Source: Amaranthus tricolor | Lineage: Eukaryota; Streptophyta; Magnoliopsida; Caryophyllales; Amaranthaceae | Direction: 5' to 3' | Assembly (NCBI RefSeq): GCF_026212465.1 | Contig: NC_080062.1 | Location: forward strand, 9,999,738-10,063,737 | DNA length: 64,000 nucleotides | Shown: piece by piece, positions 49,201 through 60,310 of the stretch | Layout of the letters: the number at the start of each line of letters is the position of its first letter | Numbering within the stretch: the stretch's first letter is position 1 | The notes under the pieces: generated by a model | What the model was told of the DNA's origin: nothing | The model's input: only the letters and a program-made list of their open reading frames with translations | The model's database searches: none | Made by a program: the position numbers and the translations under genes

Positions 49201-52200
49201 TAACAAAACTCATGTAGAATTTAAGTTTGGATTGAATAAATATAAATCTAATCACATCACTCATTTTATTAACCAAATCAACTTATTTTAGAAAAATAAC
49301 CAACATCAAGCACTTAGTCATAACTAAAGTCAACTACTCAAATTGCATTTTATATTTCATTGAGATGTAGTTAGACAAATCCATAATCAAGTTAGCCTGC
49401 ACTTGGGTCATTAGGATAATCAAAGATTTTTGATATTAGACAAGTTCATATTATGGTCGATCATAGGTCGGATCGATTACAAGTCAGGTCAAATTAAATC
49501 TTAAAATCAGGTCATCTTGATATCTAACGGTTTTAGACTTTCAGTTATCCACACTTTTTAGATTATCTCTAAGTATTGGTCAATTTAGGGTCGGGCACAA
49601 GTTGATTATGAACCCAAAATAATCAGATACATGTCGAATCACATTTCAACATCTAGTTTGGCTTGGTCGACCACAACTCACTACTCAAATCAACCTCTAG
49701 GTCGACTTCGTTCGAGTAATTTTTTGAAGCTTATTTTTAAGCACTTATGATAAGTTGAAACACTAACGGGCCATTAGGTGGTCATACTTGATGGTCATAC
49801 TCATACTTGAAAAATCTCATGACTAACTTGATGGTCATACTTGTCCAACTTCAGTTATCTCATTATCTTCGTAAAATTCATTCCAATGCATTACCATTAG
49901 AGATGTGATATTAGGTGGTATTGGAAATTTATAAACAAAAAAAACTTTTTTGTGATCGAAGTTTCATTATCATGGTAATGAGATGAAACTTTTAATGAAA
50001 TTTTACACTATAAATCATTCCTATTACAACCATTTAATACCACTAACCAAACAAGTCGTAAATGATTTTATTAGTGATGTTGTAACTAAATAAAGTTACT
50101 TAAAGAGATGCTCCACATAATTACACCCAAGTTACAGAAAAAAAAAAAGTTCAGCACGTAAAACTATGCAAGAAGGATGTAGCATATCATATGGCAGGGT
50201 AGAATCTATAACCCACACCGTTGTGCTCCCATAAATTGCATCAACACAAAAACCCAGGCTGGCTTGAATTGTCAGTCTTGTACTACTATCCCAATTCCTA
50301 TCAAATTCTCTTCTAAAATATCAATGTCAAATTCGAACCATTCAATCCCCACTCAATTCTTAATTGCCTAAGCCTTCAACTTGGATTTTGTTTCTTCTTT
50401 TCAACTAACAAACGAAATCTATATAAGCTTTAAGAGTAATTCACACCATATTCCAAATACTATCAATAAAGGATACTCCATCTGTCTTCATCAATTTACT
50501 ATACATTTTTCAGTTTTAATATATTCATTTTGCTACACTTCTAAAATAAACAATTCATTCACTTTTCATCCTTACGTCTCATTTACAAATTCATTCTTTT
50601 ACAATATCATCTACATATTTCTCTCCCGGTTTGCTTTTTGTCGTCATTTTCTCCCTCTCCCATTGCTTTCTAACAAATACTCCCTTTATCTCTCTTATTT
50701 TGCACCACTTTCCATTTTAATTTGTCTTACTGATTTTACACCCTTTCTTTTTGGCAATGATCTCACTCTCATTCTTTTAATCTCATTCACATACATATAC
50801 TATCTCTCAATCTTAACCGCTTATTGTTATTATCCACTTGTTTTTTTATTTTATTCTCCAACCCAATTTCTTTTTCCACTAAATTTCACCTATTTTGCTC
50901 TAAGTGTAAAATAAAAGGGACATAAAGAGTATTAATAAAACACAAAATACTTAAATTTAGCAATCTATATACTCATAAAATTAGCAGACAATTTCAAAAT
51001 ATGGAATTGTTCTATTATAATCCATAGAAATATATAATTGATCATATGTCCGACAATAAGGTCAAATGAGCCTAAAGGCAGTGTAACAGATAACAATAGT
51101 TTACAAAAATGGGTCCTTATTTATTAGGGGAAAACTATAACAAGACTAGTGGCAAGACTTTATTGATATTCGTGAGTTGGTCAATAAATAAAATCAAATT
51201 AATATAAAAAGCAAAGTTGTTAAGATAAGGATTCTACCCAGGATCGTTAAACAGCATAATCGATATCAATAGAATTGGATCGTAAAACCTGTGATGAATG
51301 AATAAATAGACAAATCCAACAAAATCCAACTTGACTACGCTTAAACTTAAAGATTAAAAACTAAAAATAAATTAATATAATAAATAAATAGTGTAAAAAC
51401 GTAACGTTGTAAGTAATTTAGAACGGATAAAGTATAAAAAAAAAAACCCATAATTAAGTTCCATCCCACAGGTAGCCTAGCTAATATTTAAGCTTCCTAT
51501 GCCAAAATAAAATGAATGTAGTAGCATTATTTTTGAGGCTTTGTGGGGGTGGGACTCGCATGGGCCATGTATAGTTGGTATCAAGACAATTAACTCCAAT
51601 TTCTATGACCAAAAGTTTCTTACACATTTATTAAATTTTTATTTTCATTTATTTATTTTCCTTTAAATTCCAATCATAAAACCAACTACAATAGCTCCTG
51701 CTTCTATGTTCATTTTTTTTCCAAATAATTTTTACAAATTAACTATGACAAAAAAAAGTTTAAAATAATGACCATCTCTATATATAATTTTTCTAAGATC
51801 ACCATCATCTAACTTAGTACATTTAGTTTATAAAAAGCTATGATAAGGGTAAAAGATCACACCCTTATATCTTTACTCTTAATTAGCTACATATTTTAAA
51901 TAATATTGTCTCATTTATTTTGTTATACTATAGTACTACCTCCTATTCAGCTGAATTGTCCCATTTTTTTTTGGCACTATTCACTTATCACTCTTAATTT
52001 GTATTTTACTCTTAATCTATAAGTTAAAACATAGTCATATGGGATCTTGTTTGATTCGTCTCAATACAAGGATTATTAATATTAACTTTTTATAATTTTT
52101 AATTAAGCATAATTTGAGATATTAAGCATAATTTGAGATATTAAGAGTTAAAATGTTGCCTCGACAAGTGTGAAAAGTCAAATGGGACAGTTCAGCTGAA

Positions 52201-54088
52201 TAGGAGGGAGTATTTCCTAATTCCCATTTGAGCCACAATTATTCATCACGAATAACACCAAATCTATGAGTTGGTCATAGTCAAAAATGCAATTTCACAA
52301 TAAAGACATTTGCAATTCATGTGATTTTACGATTTAGAAATCCTTTGAGTTTGATTCTCATTACCTATAATAAAAATTAATTTCTCCCCTCAATTGTAAG
52401 TTTCATGGGAATAAAAAAAATACATTTTCATGATATCATACAATAATTTCACTTATTGATTCAATTTTAAAGTGTAATTTTCTAGAGTAAACTCCGTAAT
52501 CGGATGACTTTCGAAAAAATGTTAAAAAGTTAAAAAAATTTTGATTTTTTTAATTATTCAGAATTTTTTATGTATTCAAAATTTTTTTTCTAATTTTACA
52601 AAAATTTTCGATCTAATTTTTTTTAAGTGAATTATTTACTATAACAGTTATTAAATTACCCAACTTACAGCAGACAAATACCCTAAATTTAGAATTATTT
52701 ATAGTTAATCAATAGATGCTGAATTATTAATTTTTCCTAAAAAAACAAAGAAATATAATCACAATTTTAACCTAAGCATTTAATCATTTGATTTCAAGAC
52801 ATAAAAAATGAACTTATCTATTAGGAGAAAGAATAACGAAAGATAAAAAAAGGTTATTAAAAAAAGAAAAGTAAAATTAATTTACCTGAAGACGAACATA
52901 ATTGGAAGAACGCCACTGTCCAAAAGCTTTAGCAACGGCGTGGTCCACCAAATCAGTATACCCATCACCGGCAATTCGGGCCATGGGTCTAGCCCACTGC
53001 TTTGATTTCCAACTTTTCACCTCCTCATATTCGTAACTACCTTCTAGAAGCTGGCCCGTTCCAATAGAAAGTACCAATATGTCTTCCACTCCTCGCACGA
53101 ATGGAAATTCCTGTTTGTTATGCAACACATGGGTTATCGCCGCCGCCGTCGGGTTACCCATCGCCAACCCACCGTCAACCGCCACACACCGGGTCGAACC
53201 ATCCACGGACCGCATACTAATCGGTTCAAATATACCCGGTTCAGCCGATGTAGCCCGGCAAACTTCCCATAACCGGAAATCAAACCCATCAGTTTCCAAA
53301 GCATCAGCACGAGAAAACAAAAATGGCGCCGTACTTGATAAATCATAACAAGGAATCAAAACTGGTTTTAATGTATCTTTCAATGTTAAACTTCCGCCAT
53401 TTTTTTTCATAAATTTTTCTTTCAAAAGCTTCTCTAAAGAAGCCGTTGTAGACCGGCTTGAAGTTCCTGAACCACTTCCACCACCTTTCAACAACCTCTT
53501 AAAAACCCCTGATGATCCTGAACTGGATGATCGATAAATTTTACTCCCTTGTTCAGCCAGAAACCGCCATGTATCTTCCGCTTTCAATAACGGACGGCTA
53601 TGATCCTTTGACCCAAAAAGAAAGGCGGTAAATACACCCCCAACCCCGGCTCCGGCAGCAACATCGAAATAATCAGCGATTCTTGCGTCTGGGTCGCCGG
53701 ATTTTACTTTCAACGCTTGTTCTAAATAAGCCAACGCTTTTCCCGATATGATATTCCTCATTCCTCCACCGTCGATACTTAGTATACAGATTTTACCCCG
53801 TTGATTCTTAGCCAAACTAACCCCATCAGCGTCACAAGAAGGTTGATCAAAACGAGTTGCTACGGCTACCTGTGGAGAAAATTCATGGGTAGGAGATATA
53901 ATTTGTTTTTGAATCCAACTAACCTTGTTTTCATTATCTCCATAGCCGAATAGAAATTTGCTTTCTAGAATCGAAAAAATTTCGTAACTCAACTTATCTG
54001 TATCTACGCTTGGTTCCTGCGTTTCCGATATCGGATTACGTGCCGTCATCGCCATTATTTCGAATTTTACTTTTGTTTTGGGCTTCAC
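46266..54088 (-). CDS. Group III patatin-like protein (pPLAIII/PLP type), two exons
   Basis: Exon 1 is 54088-52886 (401 codons) and exon 2 is 46535-46266 (89 codons plus stop), joined at a GT-AG intron of 6.35 kb in phase 0; the product is 490 residues, the usual length for this group. Patatin motifs: the oxyanion segment DGGGMR (106-111), GAGVG (146-150) where active patatins have G-x-S-x-G, and DGG (305-307). So the nucleophilic Ser is replaced by Gly, which is the known mark of group III. Exon 2 carries the group's conserved C-terminus (NGSSFGRCGPNMDTD ... CRIAPTVAFKQ). Members of the group influence membrane lipid composition, cell elongation and cellulose content, with reported acyl-hydrolase activity despite the missing Ser. 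A Ser/Gly-rich loop (187-217) is probably a variable insertion. A second ATG at codon 12 is an alternative start. Confidence 0.92.
48625..48825. mobile_element. CTCCC-type MITE fragment, family A
   Basis: It shares with the copies at 19024 and 50678 the words TTGCAATGATTTTACTCCC, TTTTAATCTCAT, TCCGCTTATTT and the right-side AGGGTGCAAATCATAGGG. The outer ends are lost or diverged. Confidence 0.5.
49085..49290. repeat. Tandem repeat with 51-53-bp period
   Basis: Units start at 49085, 49138, 49189 and 49240 with ACTTGAATTTATTCACAA-like sequence and each contains ATGT.GAATTT.AGTTTGGATT. About 3.5 diverged copies in the patatin intron. The surrounding 48890-49740 is rich in GGTCGG.TTGG-like words and may be an older, longer array. 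Confidence 0.7.
49767..50056. mobile_element. hAT-like MITE, family B copy 3
   Basis: Left end CGGGCCATTAGGTGGTCATA, right end TTTAATACCACTAACCAAACA. The inside is very close to the copy at 6229-6538 (CATTCCAATGCATTACCATT, TTTTACACTATAAATCATTCC). A short local duplication of TTGATGGTCATACTTG sits near its left end. Confidence 0.7.
50678..50932. mobile_element. CTCCC-type MITE, family A copy 2
   Basis: It begins TACTCCCTTTATCTCTCTTA and ends with the near-complement AAAAGGGACATAAAGAGTA. It aligns with 19024-19271 throughout. Located in the patatin intron. Confidence 0.75.
51934..52212. mobile_element. MITE with near-perfect 33-bp inverted ends
   Basis: The left end TACTACCTCCTATTCAGCTG and the right end CAGCTGAATAGGAGGGAGTA match as inverted repeats for about 33 bases (continuing AATTGTCCCATTT / AAATGGGACAGTT). 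A 20-bp unit (ATTAAGCATAATTTGAGAT) is duplicated in tandem near 52099-52140. At 279 bp with TA at both ends it fits a Stowaway- or Mutator-type MITE. The well-kept ends suggest recent activity. Confidence 0.8.
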
Positions 54089-54352
54089 CTAACAATCAAT
54101 AATGAACAATTCAAATATCAATATCAATATCAATTATCTGCTTTTTGGTTGTTCAACGTATATGTTGAAAAGTAATTGAAAACAAAGAAAATTATGAATG
54201 ATAATCTTTAGTGAATTTGGGTTGCGGGTCAAATGAAAAATGATGGAGGGTGATGATAAAGAGCTGGAACAAAGAAGAGAAGAATTGGTTTGATGAAATG
54301 AAAAGTGTCGAAAAGAATGATGAAGAGAGAGAAGTGACTGCATAATATATTT
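54089..54352 (-). promoter_or_regulatory. 5' UTR and TATA box of the patatin-like gene
   Basis: On the minus strand a TATA-like AAATATATTATG lies at about 54341-54352. It is followed by a pyrimidine-rich stretch (CACTTCTCTCTCTTCATC), typical of a plant transcription start and Y-patch. The start codon is about 230 bases further on. No ORF conflicts with this reading. Confidence 0.45.
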
Positions 54353-54359
54353 TGTTTTG

Positions 54360-55788
54360 GTTTTGTTTTTATTTCGTGACGTTTTTTAAATTTCTTTTAT
54401 TATTAATTCTTGATTTGGAGGATTTTTCAAGATTTTGGTAAGTAAACCAAATAGCAAACATATGTTCGTATTATAGTCTGACGAGTTCATATAATTAGTT
54501 GATTTTTGTAACTGATCATTTAAAGTTATTCTCTCTTTATTTTTATATGTTTTTCTCAAGTAAAATTTACGTGTTTTATTGTTAAATTTCGACTTAGATT
54601 TTTAATCGATCTATATAAGAAAACATATTCCATATGAATAAATATAGTCATGTGGAATCTCAATATATACTTTCTAAATGTTAACTTTTAGAATTTAAAA
54701 AAAAATCAATTAATATTATTTGACTTTTAAGTTTGGATTGAAGTGTAATTAATTACTTTCAACATGAATTCACAATTAAAAACCTACGAAAAAAATAAAT
54801 GATAAGAACAAACAAAAGTAAAATTATAATTAATTACTTTAACATAGAATAATTAATTATTTTATCATATTAAATATACATTCGTCAACCAATAAAATGA
54901 TTTCACTATTAAAGTGTCTTATCGACCAAATTGGTACCGTGTTTGTCCGTGATGAACGGTATGGTTTTCATTCTATTGAAAGGATTGAAACCATTACGTG
55001 TGGGCATGTACAAGTAGGCCCCTTGGCCCTTAGGATATCTTATTTATTTAAATTAACTGATTGTATTATAGAAGAATTATTATTAATTTTAAATATAATT
55101 AATTTTGTTTATTTTTATTATAATATTTTAATAATATTTATGATTTTCATATGTTTTTCACTAATTTTATTAAAATATTTTTTGATAGTTATGATTCCTA
55201 TGTTTTGTCCATAAACTTTATTTTAATATGCTTATGTTACTTAGTTTTTCTCCATTAAATTGATAATACAATAAAATTATACATTAATGATTTAAAAGAT
55301 TTTATTTTTCATTATTTTCAAAAACAATCCTTGCAGGAACAATTTTACGGGAAAAAGAAAGTATTATACCTTTCATACATTATTTATTTACTTTAGAATT
55401 ACAACTAAGTAAATTATTAAGAAATAAATACACTTATTATTTTAAAGTTAGTCTATACCATTTAGTACGCATCAAACCTATGTTAGACTTTACTTTCCAT
55501 ACAATTATACATGCATGCATGTCCTCCACAATTTAACCTTCTAACACTTATTATCAATCACTTTTAAACAGAGTTTAAAAAAATATTAACAAAGGAATCT
55601 AAGGAAGCTAAAATATTATCTAATATAACTGAATATATGAAGACTTGTTGAGATTATATTGTTAAGGGTCAGGGTCGTCTCGTTCATTTTTAGGCTATAA
55701 AATGAAAGATAAAAAAAAGCCCCTAAAAACTTGAAGCGTAATAAACTATATAATATTTCATTATTTTGCATTTTTTATTTTTAACTAT

Positions 55789-55832
<44 letters not shown>

Positions 55833-56095
55833 AGCTTACAATTCATATTACGTAGAAAAAAAATATTAATTTTTATCTAAATTTAATTCAAGTTAATATC
55901 AACTTTGTATATGAAAATAAAAACTTGGGCCACAAAAAGTTCAAGGCCCTAAGCGATAGCCCGATTTGCCATTCCTAGTCAACGATCATATTTAGGTCAC
56001 TGGTTGTTCTGAAAGACGATCTCTTATTGGATTGGCCCAAATTTTTTTTTAAAAAATAAAATAATAAAAATATACAATTTGATAATTAATGTATA
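54360..56095. other. AT-rich intergenic stretch
   Basis: No gene is supported. A 105-codon open frame at 54897-55214 becomes purely AT-driven hydrophobic sequence after its first half. A run of about 37 A lies at 55794-55830 and may be the tail of a retroposed copy. Confidence 0.5.
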
Positions 56096-56099
56096 ACTG

Positions 56100-56880
56100 A
56101 AAGCTTACTCGGTAGGGTTTTAGGATACCTCAAATAAGCATTTAGGATAAGTCAAGTAGGGGTTTACAGGAATTTAGTATACCCCAAGTAGGCATTTAGG
56201 ATACATCAAATAGGTATTTAAAATACCTCAAGTTGGGGTTTTATAACGTATCAATGAGGGGTTTTCAGCATACCATGTAGGGTTTTACACCATACTGACT
56301 GCTAAGTTGGGGTTTAGAGTATAACAAGTTGGTGTTTAGAGACATCAAGTAGGGGTTTAGGAAGTGTCAATTAGGGGTTTAGAGTACCTTAAGTAGGGGT
56401 TTGTGGTACCTCAAGTAGTGATTAAGTGTATATGATAAAGGGATTAAGAATATGTTAAAATGTTTAGTAGGATTTCACACTATGCTAAATTGCTAAGTTG
56501 AGGTTTAGATTATACCAAGTTGGTGTTTAGGCAACCTCAAGTAAGGGTCTAATATATCTTAGGTAGGGGTAAGGTCCCAACGTATATTTAACTAGTGCAT
56601 TTGCAAATTGTTAATTATATATTTCTGTATAGAATTTAGTTATTTGTCATTCTAAGTCTATTAGCTCTATTGCGTAGAAGATGTAGGCTCGAACCCTACA
56701 TAGACTATTATTGGTCACAAGTTTAAACTAATGACATTTTTAGTGAAAAGATTATCTCTCTCCTACTTGATGTATCCTAAATGTCTACTTGAAGTATCCT
56801 AAAATCCTACTTGAGGTATCCTCAATTTCTGATTGAGGTATCTTAAACCCTTACTTGAGGTATCCTAAATTGTAACATTC
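56100..56880. repeat. Minisatellite with two opposite-facing arms
   Basis: From about 56100 to 56575 some 18 copies of a unit like CAAGTAGGGGTTTAGGATAC run in one direction. From 56755 to 56880 five or six copies of the complement (CCTACTTGAGGTATCCTAAA) run in the other. The 180 bases between are ordinary sequence. The core is that of the array at 4800-5650. Confidence 0.85.
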
Positions 56881-58353
56881 GGGAAAATTAATATTTTAAG
56901 ACGAGTAAGTTTAAGAGAATTATCAGTGAGAGAATGATCTTAAATACACATGACATAAAATATTCTTAATTTAACTTCTCTTCATTTCCTTTTCTTTAAA
57001 AAATAAATAAATAATAAATAAATAATAATATAAAAAGAAAAAAATCACGCGTATCACCATTCATCATCATCTTCAACACAAAAGAAAAATTAAACCAGAA
57101 AACCCAACTATTTGCTCTTCCTAAAACCATTCGAACACAAAACACCATTCAATTTTCATCATCTTCCCTATTTCTTTATCTGATTTCGCTCCTGGTTCTT
57201 CAAGAAACGTAATCCTTCGCTTGAATTTTTTTGAAAAGCAACGAACTAAAGCTAATCAGGTATAATCTACTCGATTCTTTCTTTGATTTTCGACACATTA
57301 TTTCAGCAATCTCTTTAGCTTATCTCTGATTTCGAACCACCATAAGCGTAGAAGCAGCCGAAATCTTCCTCCCTTGGCTTGAATTCTACCGACTTGGGGA
57401 AGGATTGAGTGAGATTTAGTCCTATTGATTAAACATCAAATTCAAGCCGAAAAGAGAACGTTGAACTTGAAATTGTTCCGTTTCTTGCTGCTGCAAACAG
57501 AAGGTATTCCTTCTTGATTTCTTTCCTTGTTTTCCCTTAATAATTATGCTCTTATTAATACACTTTCCCTTGTATAATCTTTCATTTATGTATTAAACTC
57601 TAAATGTTGTTGAATCTTGGAATGTGTATGAGTTAGTAGATAAGTCATTAAATTGGAAATTCATGGAAAATGTGTTATTAGTGAGTTATGTGATGATTGA
57701 TATGTGATAATAAGAGATTGTGATTGAGGAGTTTTGGGGAAGAATTCTAAAATCAAATGTAATTTGGGTTTTTTTTGATGAATGAATGGTAGATTGTGGA
57801 ATATTGAAACAATTTGTTGGAATTATTAATTAGTATGAAATTTACGAAGATTAGAATATCGATAGGATGATTGGATGTAGAAAGATTATGGAAACTTGAC
57901 GTTCTTGAATATTAGGAGATTCTTGCGAAATTACTAAATGGTGGACAAATCTTGTTGTTATTAATCGAATAGTTGGATAAAATGTAAGTGTTGGGTCTAA
58001 CCCTTGATTATATACGATTGGTTGTTCTTGAGAGTATCTAGGGTTTGTGTGGAAATTATTAGTTGAATGGATAACTTAGTTGTGTTCTTCTTTTGGATAG
58101 CTTGTTATTCTTGATTGGTTTCTTGGTTTTGAGTCTAGATGAACATAAAAGTGTTTGAATTGGAAATGCAAAGGGGATTGTGGAGGCGTACGATCTTTAC
58201 AAGAATATAAGCTAGTTTTAAATAAGGTTATATATTTTCTTATGATTTTTGGGGGTTAGAGTTATAAATTGCGCAATCTTTTAAATTAGAAATATTAGAA
58301 TAGAAGATGGAACTAAGATGTGGTCTTAGGAGGAGGTACAATGAGCTATATGA
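56872..58353 (+). other. Possible LTR start or untranslated leader, unassigned
   Basis: It begins TGTAACATTCGGGAAAATTA, reminiscent of the TGTAACACCC starts of several plant gypsy LTRs. It continues with CT-rich leader-like sequence containing possible splice donors (AATCAG/GTATAATC near 57259, ACAGAAG/GTATTCC near 57505). No protein is encoded. The right side is cut by the CACTA end at 58354. Either an LTR or noncoding 5' exons of a lost gene would fit. Confidence 0.25.
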
Positions 58354-58379
58354 CACTAGTGGAAAAAAACGTATTTGCT

Positions 58380-58640
58380 GCTTATCATTTGCTGCGGTTT
58401 TTGTATATACGCAGCAATAAATAGGAAAAAGAATTGCAAAAAAAAAAAAACCATTAATTGCTGCGGTTTTAGGCCTTGACCGCAGCAAATAAGCACTTGC
58501 ATGATTAATTACTGCGGTTTTGCTTGTGACCGCAGCAAATAAGCACTTGCATGATTAATTAATGCGGTTTTGCTTGTGTCCGCAGCAAATAACGCACTCA
58601 ATTGCTGCGGTTTTTCCCTTTGACCGCAGCAAATAACATG
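58380..58640. repeat. Subterminal hairpin array of the CACTA element
   Basis: Five units lie with GCTGCGG cores at about 58391, 58461, 58512, 58563 and 58605. Each has the form TTGCTGCGGTTTT, a loop of 8-12 bases, then GACCGCAGCAAATAA, so each folds into a stem of about 10 base pairs. The last four are spaced 43-51 bases apart. Subterminal motifs of this sort bind the TNPA-type protein in characterised CACTA elements. Confidence 0.85.
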
Positions 58641-58709
58641 TATTAAAATGGCGCCCAGCTTTTTAACGTTTATATTTTCATCATAATACGAAAACCCTTC
58701 ATGTTTCAT

Positions 58710-58717
58710 TATATAAA
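58710..58717 (+). promoter_or_regulatory. TATA box of the CACTA gene
   Basis: TATATAAA lies just inside the hairpin array and is followed by a CT/CA-rich leader with many TTCATC repeats. A likely splice donor (TTAAG/GTATTATTC, near 59047) ends the first noncoding exon, and TTTCAG/GTACTG near 60297 is the matching acceptor before the first ATG. Confidence 0.5.
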
Positions 58718-60310
58718 CGAACACAGCGGTTCATCTTCTCCATACTTCAAACATCAAACTTCTACTGTCTTGTTCATCTTCAAACTTCATCATCTGCTCT
58801 TCATCAAACTTCAAACTTCAAACTTCATCAAACTTTAAACTTCAAACAGCGGTTCATCATACGCTGTTGTTCATCATCAAACTTCATCATCAGACTTCAA
58901 ACTTTGAATTTTCATAAACCCGCTACTTGTTCATCATCTGTTCGACTATTCTTCTTCTCCCACGACTTCTACTGTTCATCATTCTTCAAAATCGTTTGAA
59001 ACCAAAGGCATTTGGTCTTGTTCATCTTCAAAACTCACGAATTAAGGTATTATTCGTCTTTTAAAATTCATCTTCTAGCCTGTTTTCATACTAAGGATGT
59101 TATTGCCCACCTAATAGGATTATAAAGCCATAATATACTTGCATTTCTTTCATAGTACATTTATAATCATGTAGATTTGTATTATAATTGAAAAAATCTA
59201 TCAAGAAAATTAAATAACCTACTACTAATGCAGTTGGTAAAAAAAAATATTAGATTAGTTGGGGTGGTAACATTAATATTTTGATTCTATATTACTTGCC
59301 TTGAATGCATGTGAAAAATCGACACTACCTACTACCCAGTGATGCATTTGCAGCTACTTCTGTTGCAGTATACATTTTCGCATTATAGATTTTATTTTCA
59401 GATGATTTTCTTTCTTTATAAATATAAATAAAACAAAACTCATGTTATATTTCCTTAGGTTTTAGAATGTGTGTGTAAATAAAAGATAAAGTTAATGTCT
59501 GATTATCATGAAATATACTTCAAAGTTGTACCTGGAAACAAGCCAACAACTCCTTTCAAATTCATTTGACTCTAAGTGCACTAAAACCTTACCTCATCTT
59601 CAATCAGTAAAGGACCTTCTCATTAGCAATGTGTATTCTATTTTTTTATGCTCAAAACAAAAGCACAATGGTAGTGAACATTCCATCACAGCCATGGTAT
59701 ATCAACGGGAACTGGCGGACATACAATCAGTTACATCATTGTGAAAGATTACTATTTGTTTTAGCTGGATTGCAAATGAAAGTGCTTTTATCTCAAGTAA
59801 TTGATTAGGAAGTAATGAAATTTAGAATATTCGTGACATTAATGAAATCTTAGATTAAAAATCTAATTAGTATTAATTTAGAAATGAATAAATGATTTAC
59901 CAGGAATATAAGTAGTTATGTTAGTCTCAAAGCCAAAGTGGCAGGTGTCGCAGTACGCTACTAGTTTCTTGGCGACCAATGTGGCTATCGGGAAGGTGTT
60001 TCCACTTTAATGACTCTGTAGATTAATAATTAAGACTAATATTAGTGATGTCGTTGGTTTTTGGTCAGGTTTGTTTTGTATATTGCTGGGTGTGTGCATT
60101 ATTACACCAACTTTAGGTAGCTATTTTGGTTTTTGATTTGGAGGGTGAATCTTACAGGATACTAAAAGGTATATGTCTTGGCTGCTGTTGAACAACTACT
60201 GGTGATCATAGTGGTGTAGAGCTGTACAAAATCATTCTGAATTGAGGGCTGTTTAGTATTGTCTATGAACTGACATATTCTATTCATACTCTTTCAGGTA
60301 CTGATATACA

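Larger units (their letters stand above)
46536..52885 (-). other. Large MITE-bearing intron of the patatin-like gene
   Basis: The intron begins GTAAATTAAT after exon 1 and ends TTGATAG before exon 2. It contains family A and B MITE copies, a 51-53-bp tandem repeat and a MITE with near-perfect ends, listed separately. Outside these it is AT-rich with no supported gene. Confidence 0.8.

Noticed and set aside
50381..50914. 177-codon hydrophobic plus-strand frame in the patatin intron
   Set aside because: It overlaps a family A MITE and its Phe/Tyr-rich content reflects T-rich DNA.
52877..52885. Patatin-like gene ending at the stop in 52877-52879, as a single-exon protein of 403 residues
   Set aside because: A GT donor at 52885 joins in phase to an exon at 46535-46266 that encodes the conserved C-terminus of the family, so the stop lies in the intron.
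53079..53348. Plus- and minus-strand frames of 70-89 codons inside patatin exon 1
   Set aside because: Overlapping frames of the conserved patatin coding sequence.
54897..55214. 105-codon plus-strand frame
   Set aside because: No domain, no promoter or splice context; the second half is AT-driven Leu/Ile/Phe sequence.
58380..58640. CRISPR array
   Set aside because: The units are inverted hairpins at a transposon end in a plant genome, spacers are not unique sequences of constant length, and there are no cas genes.
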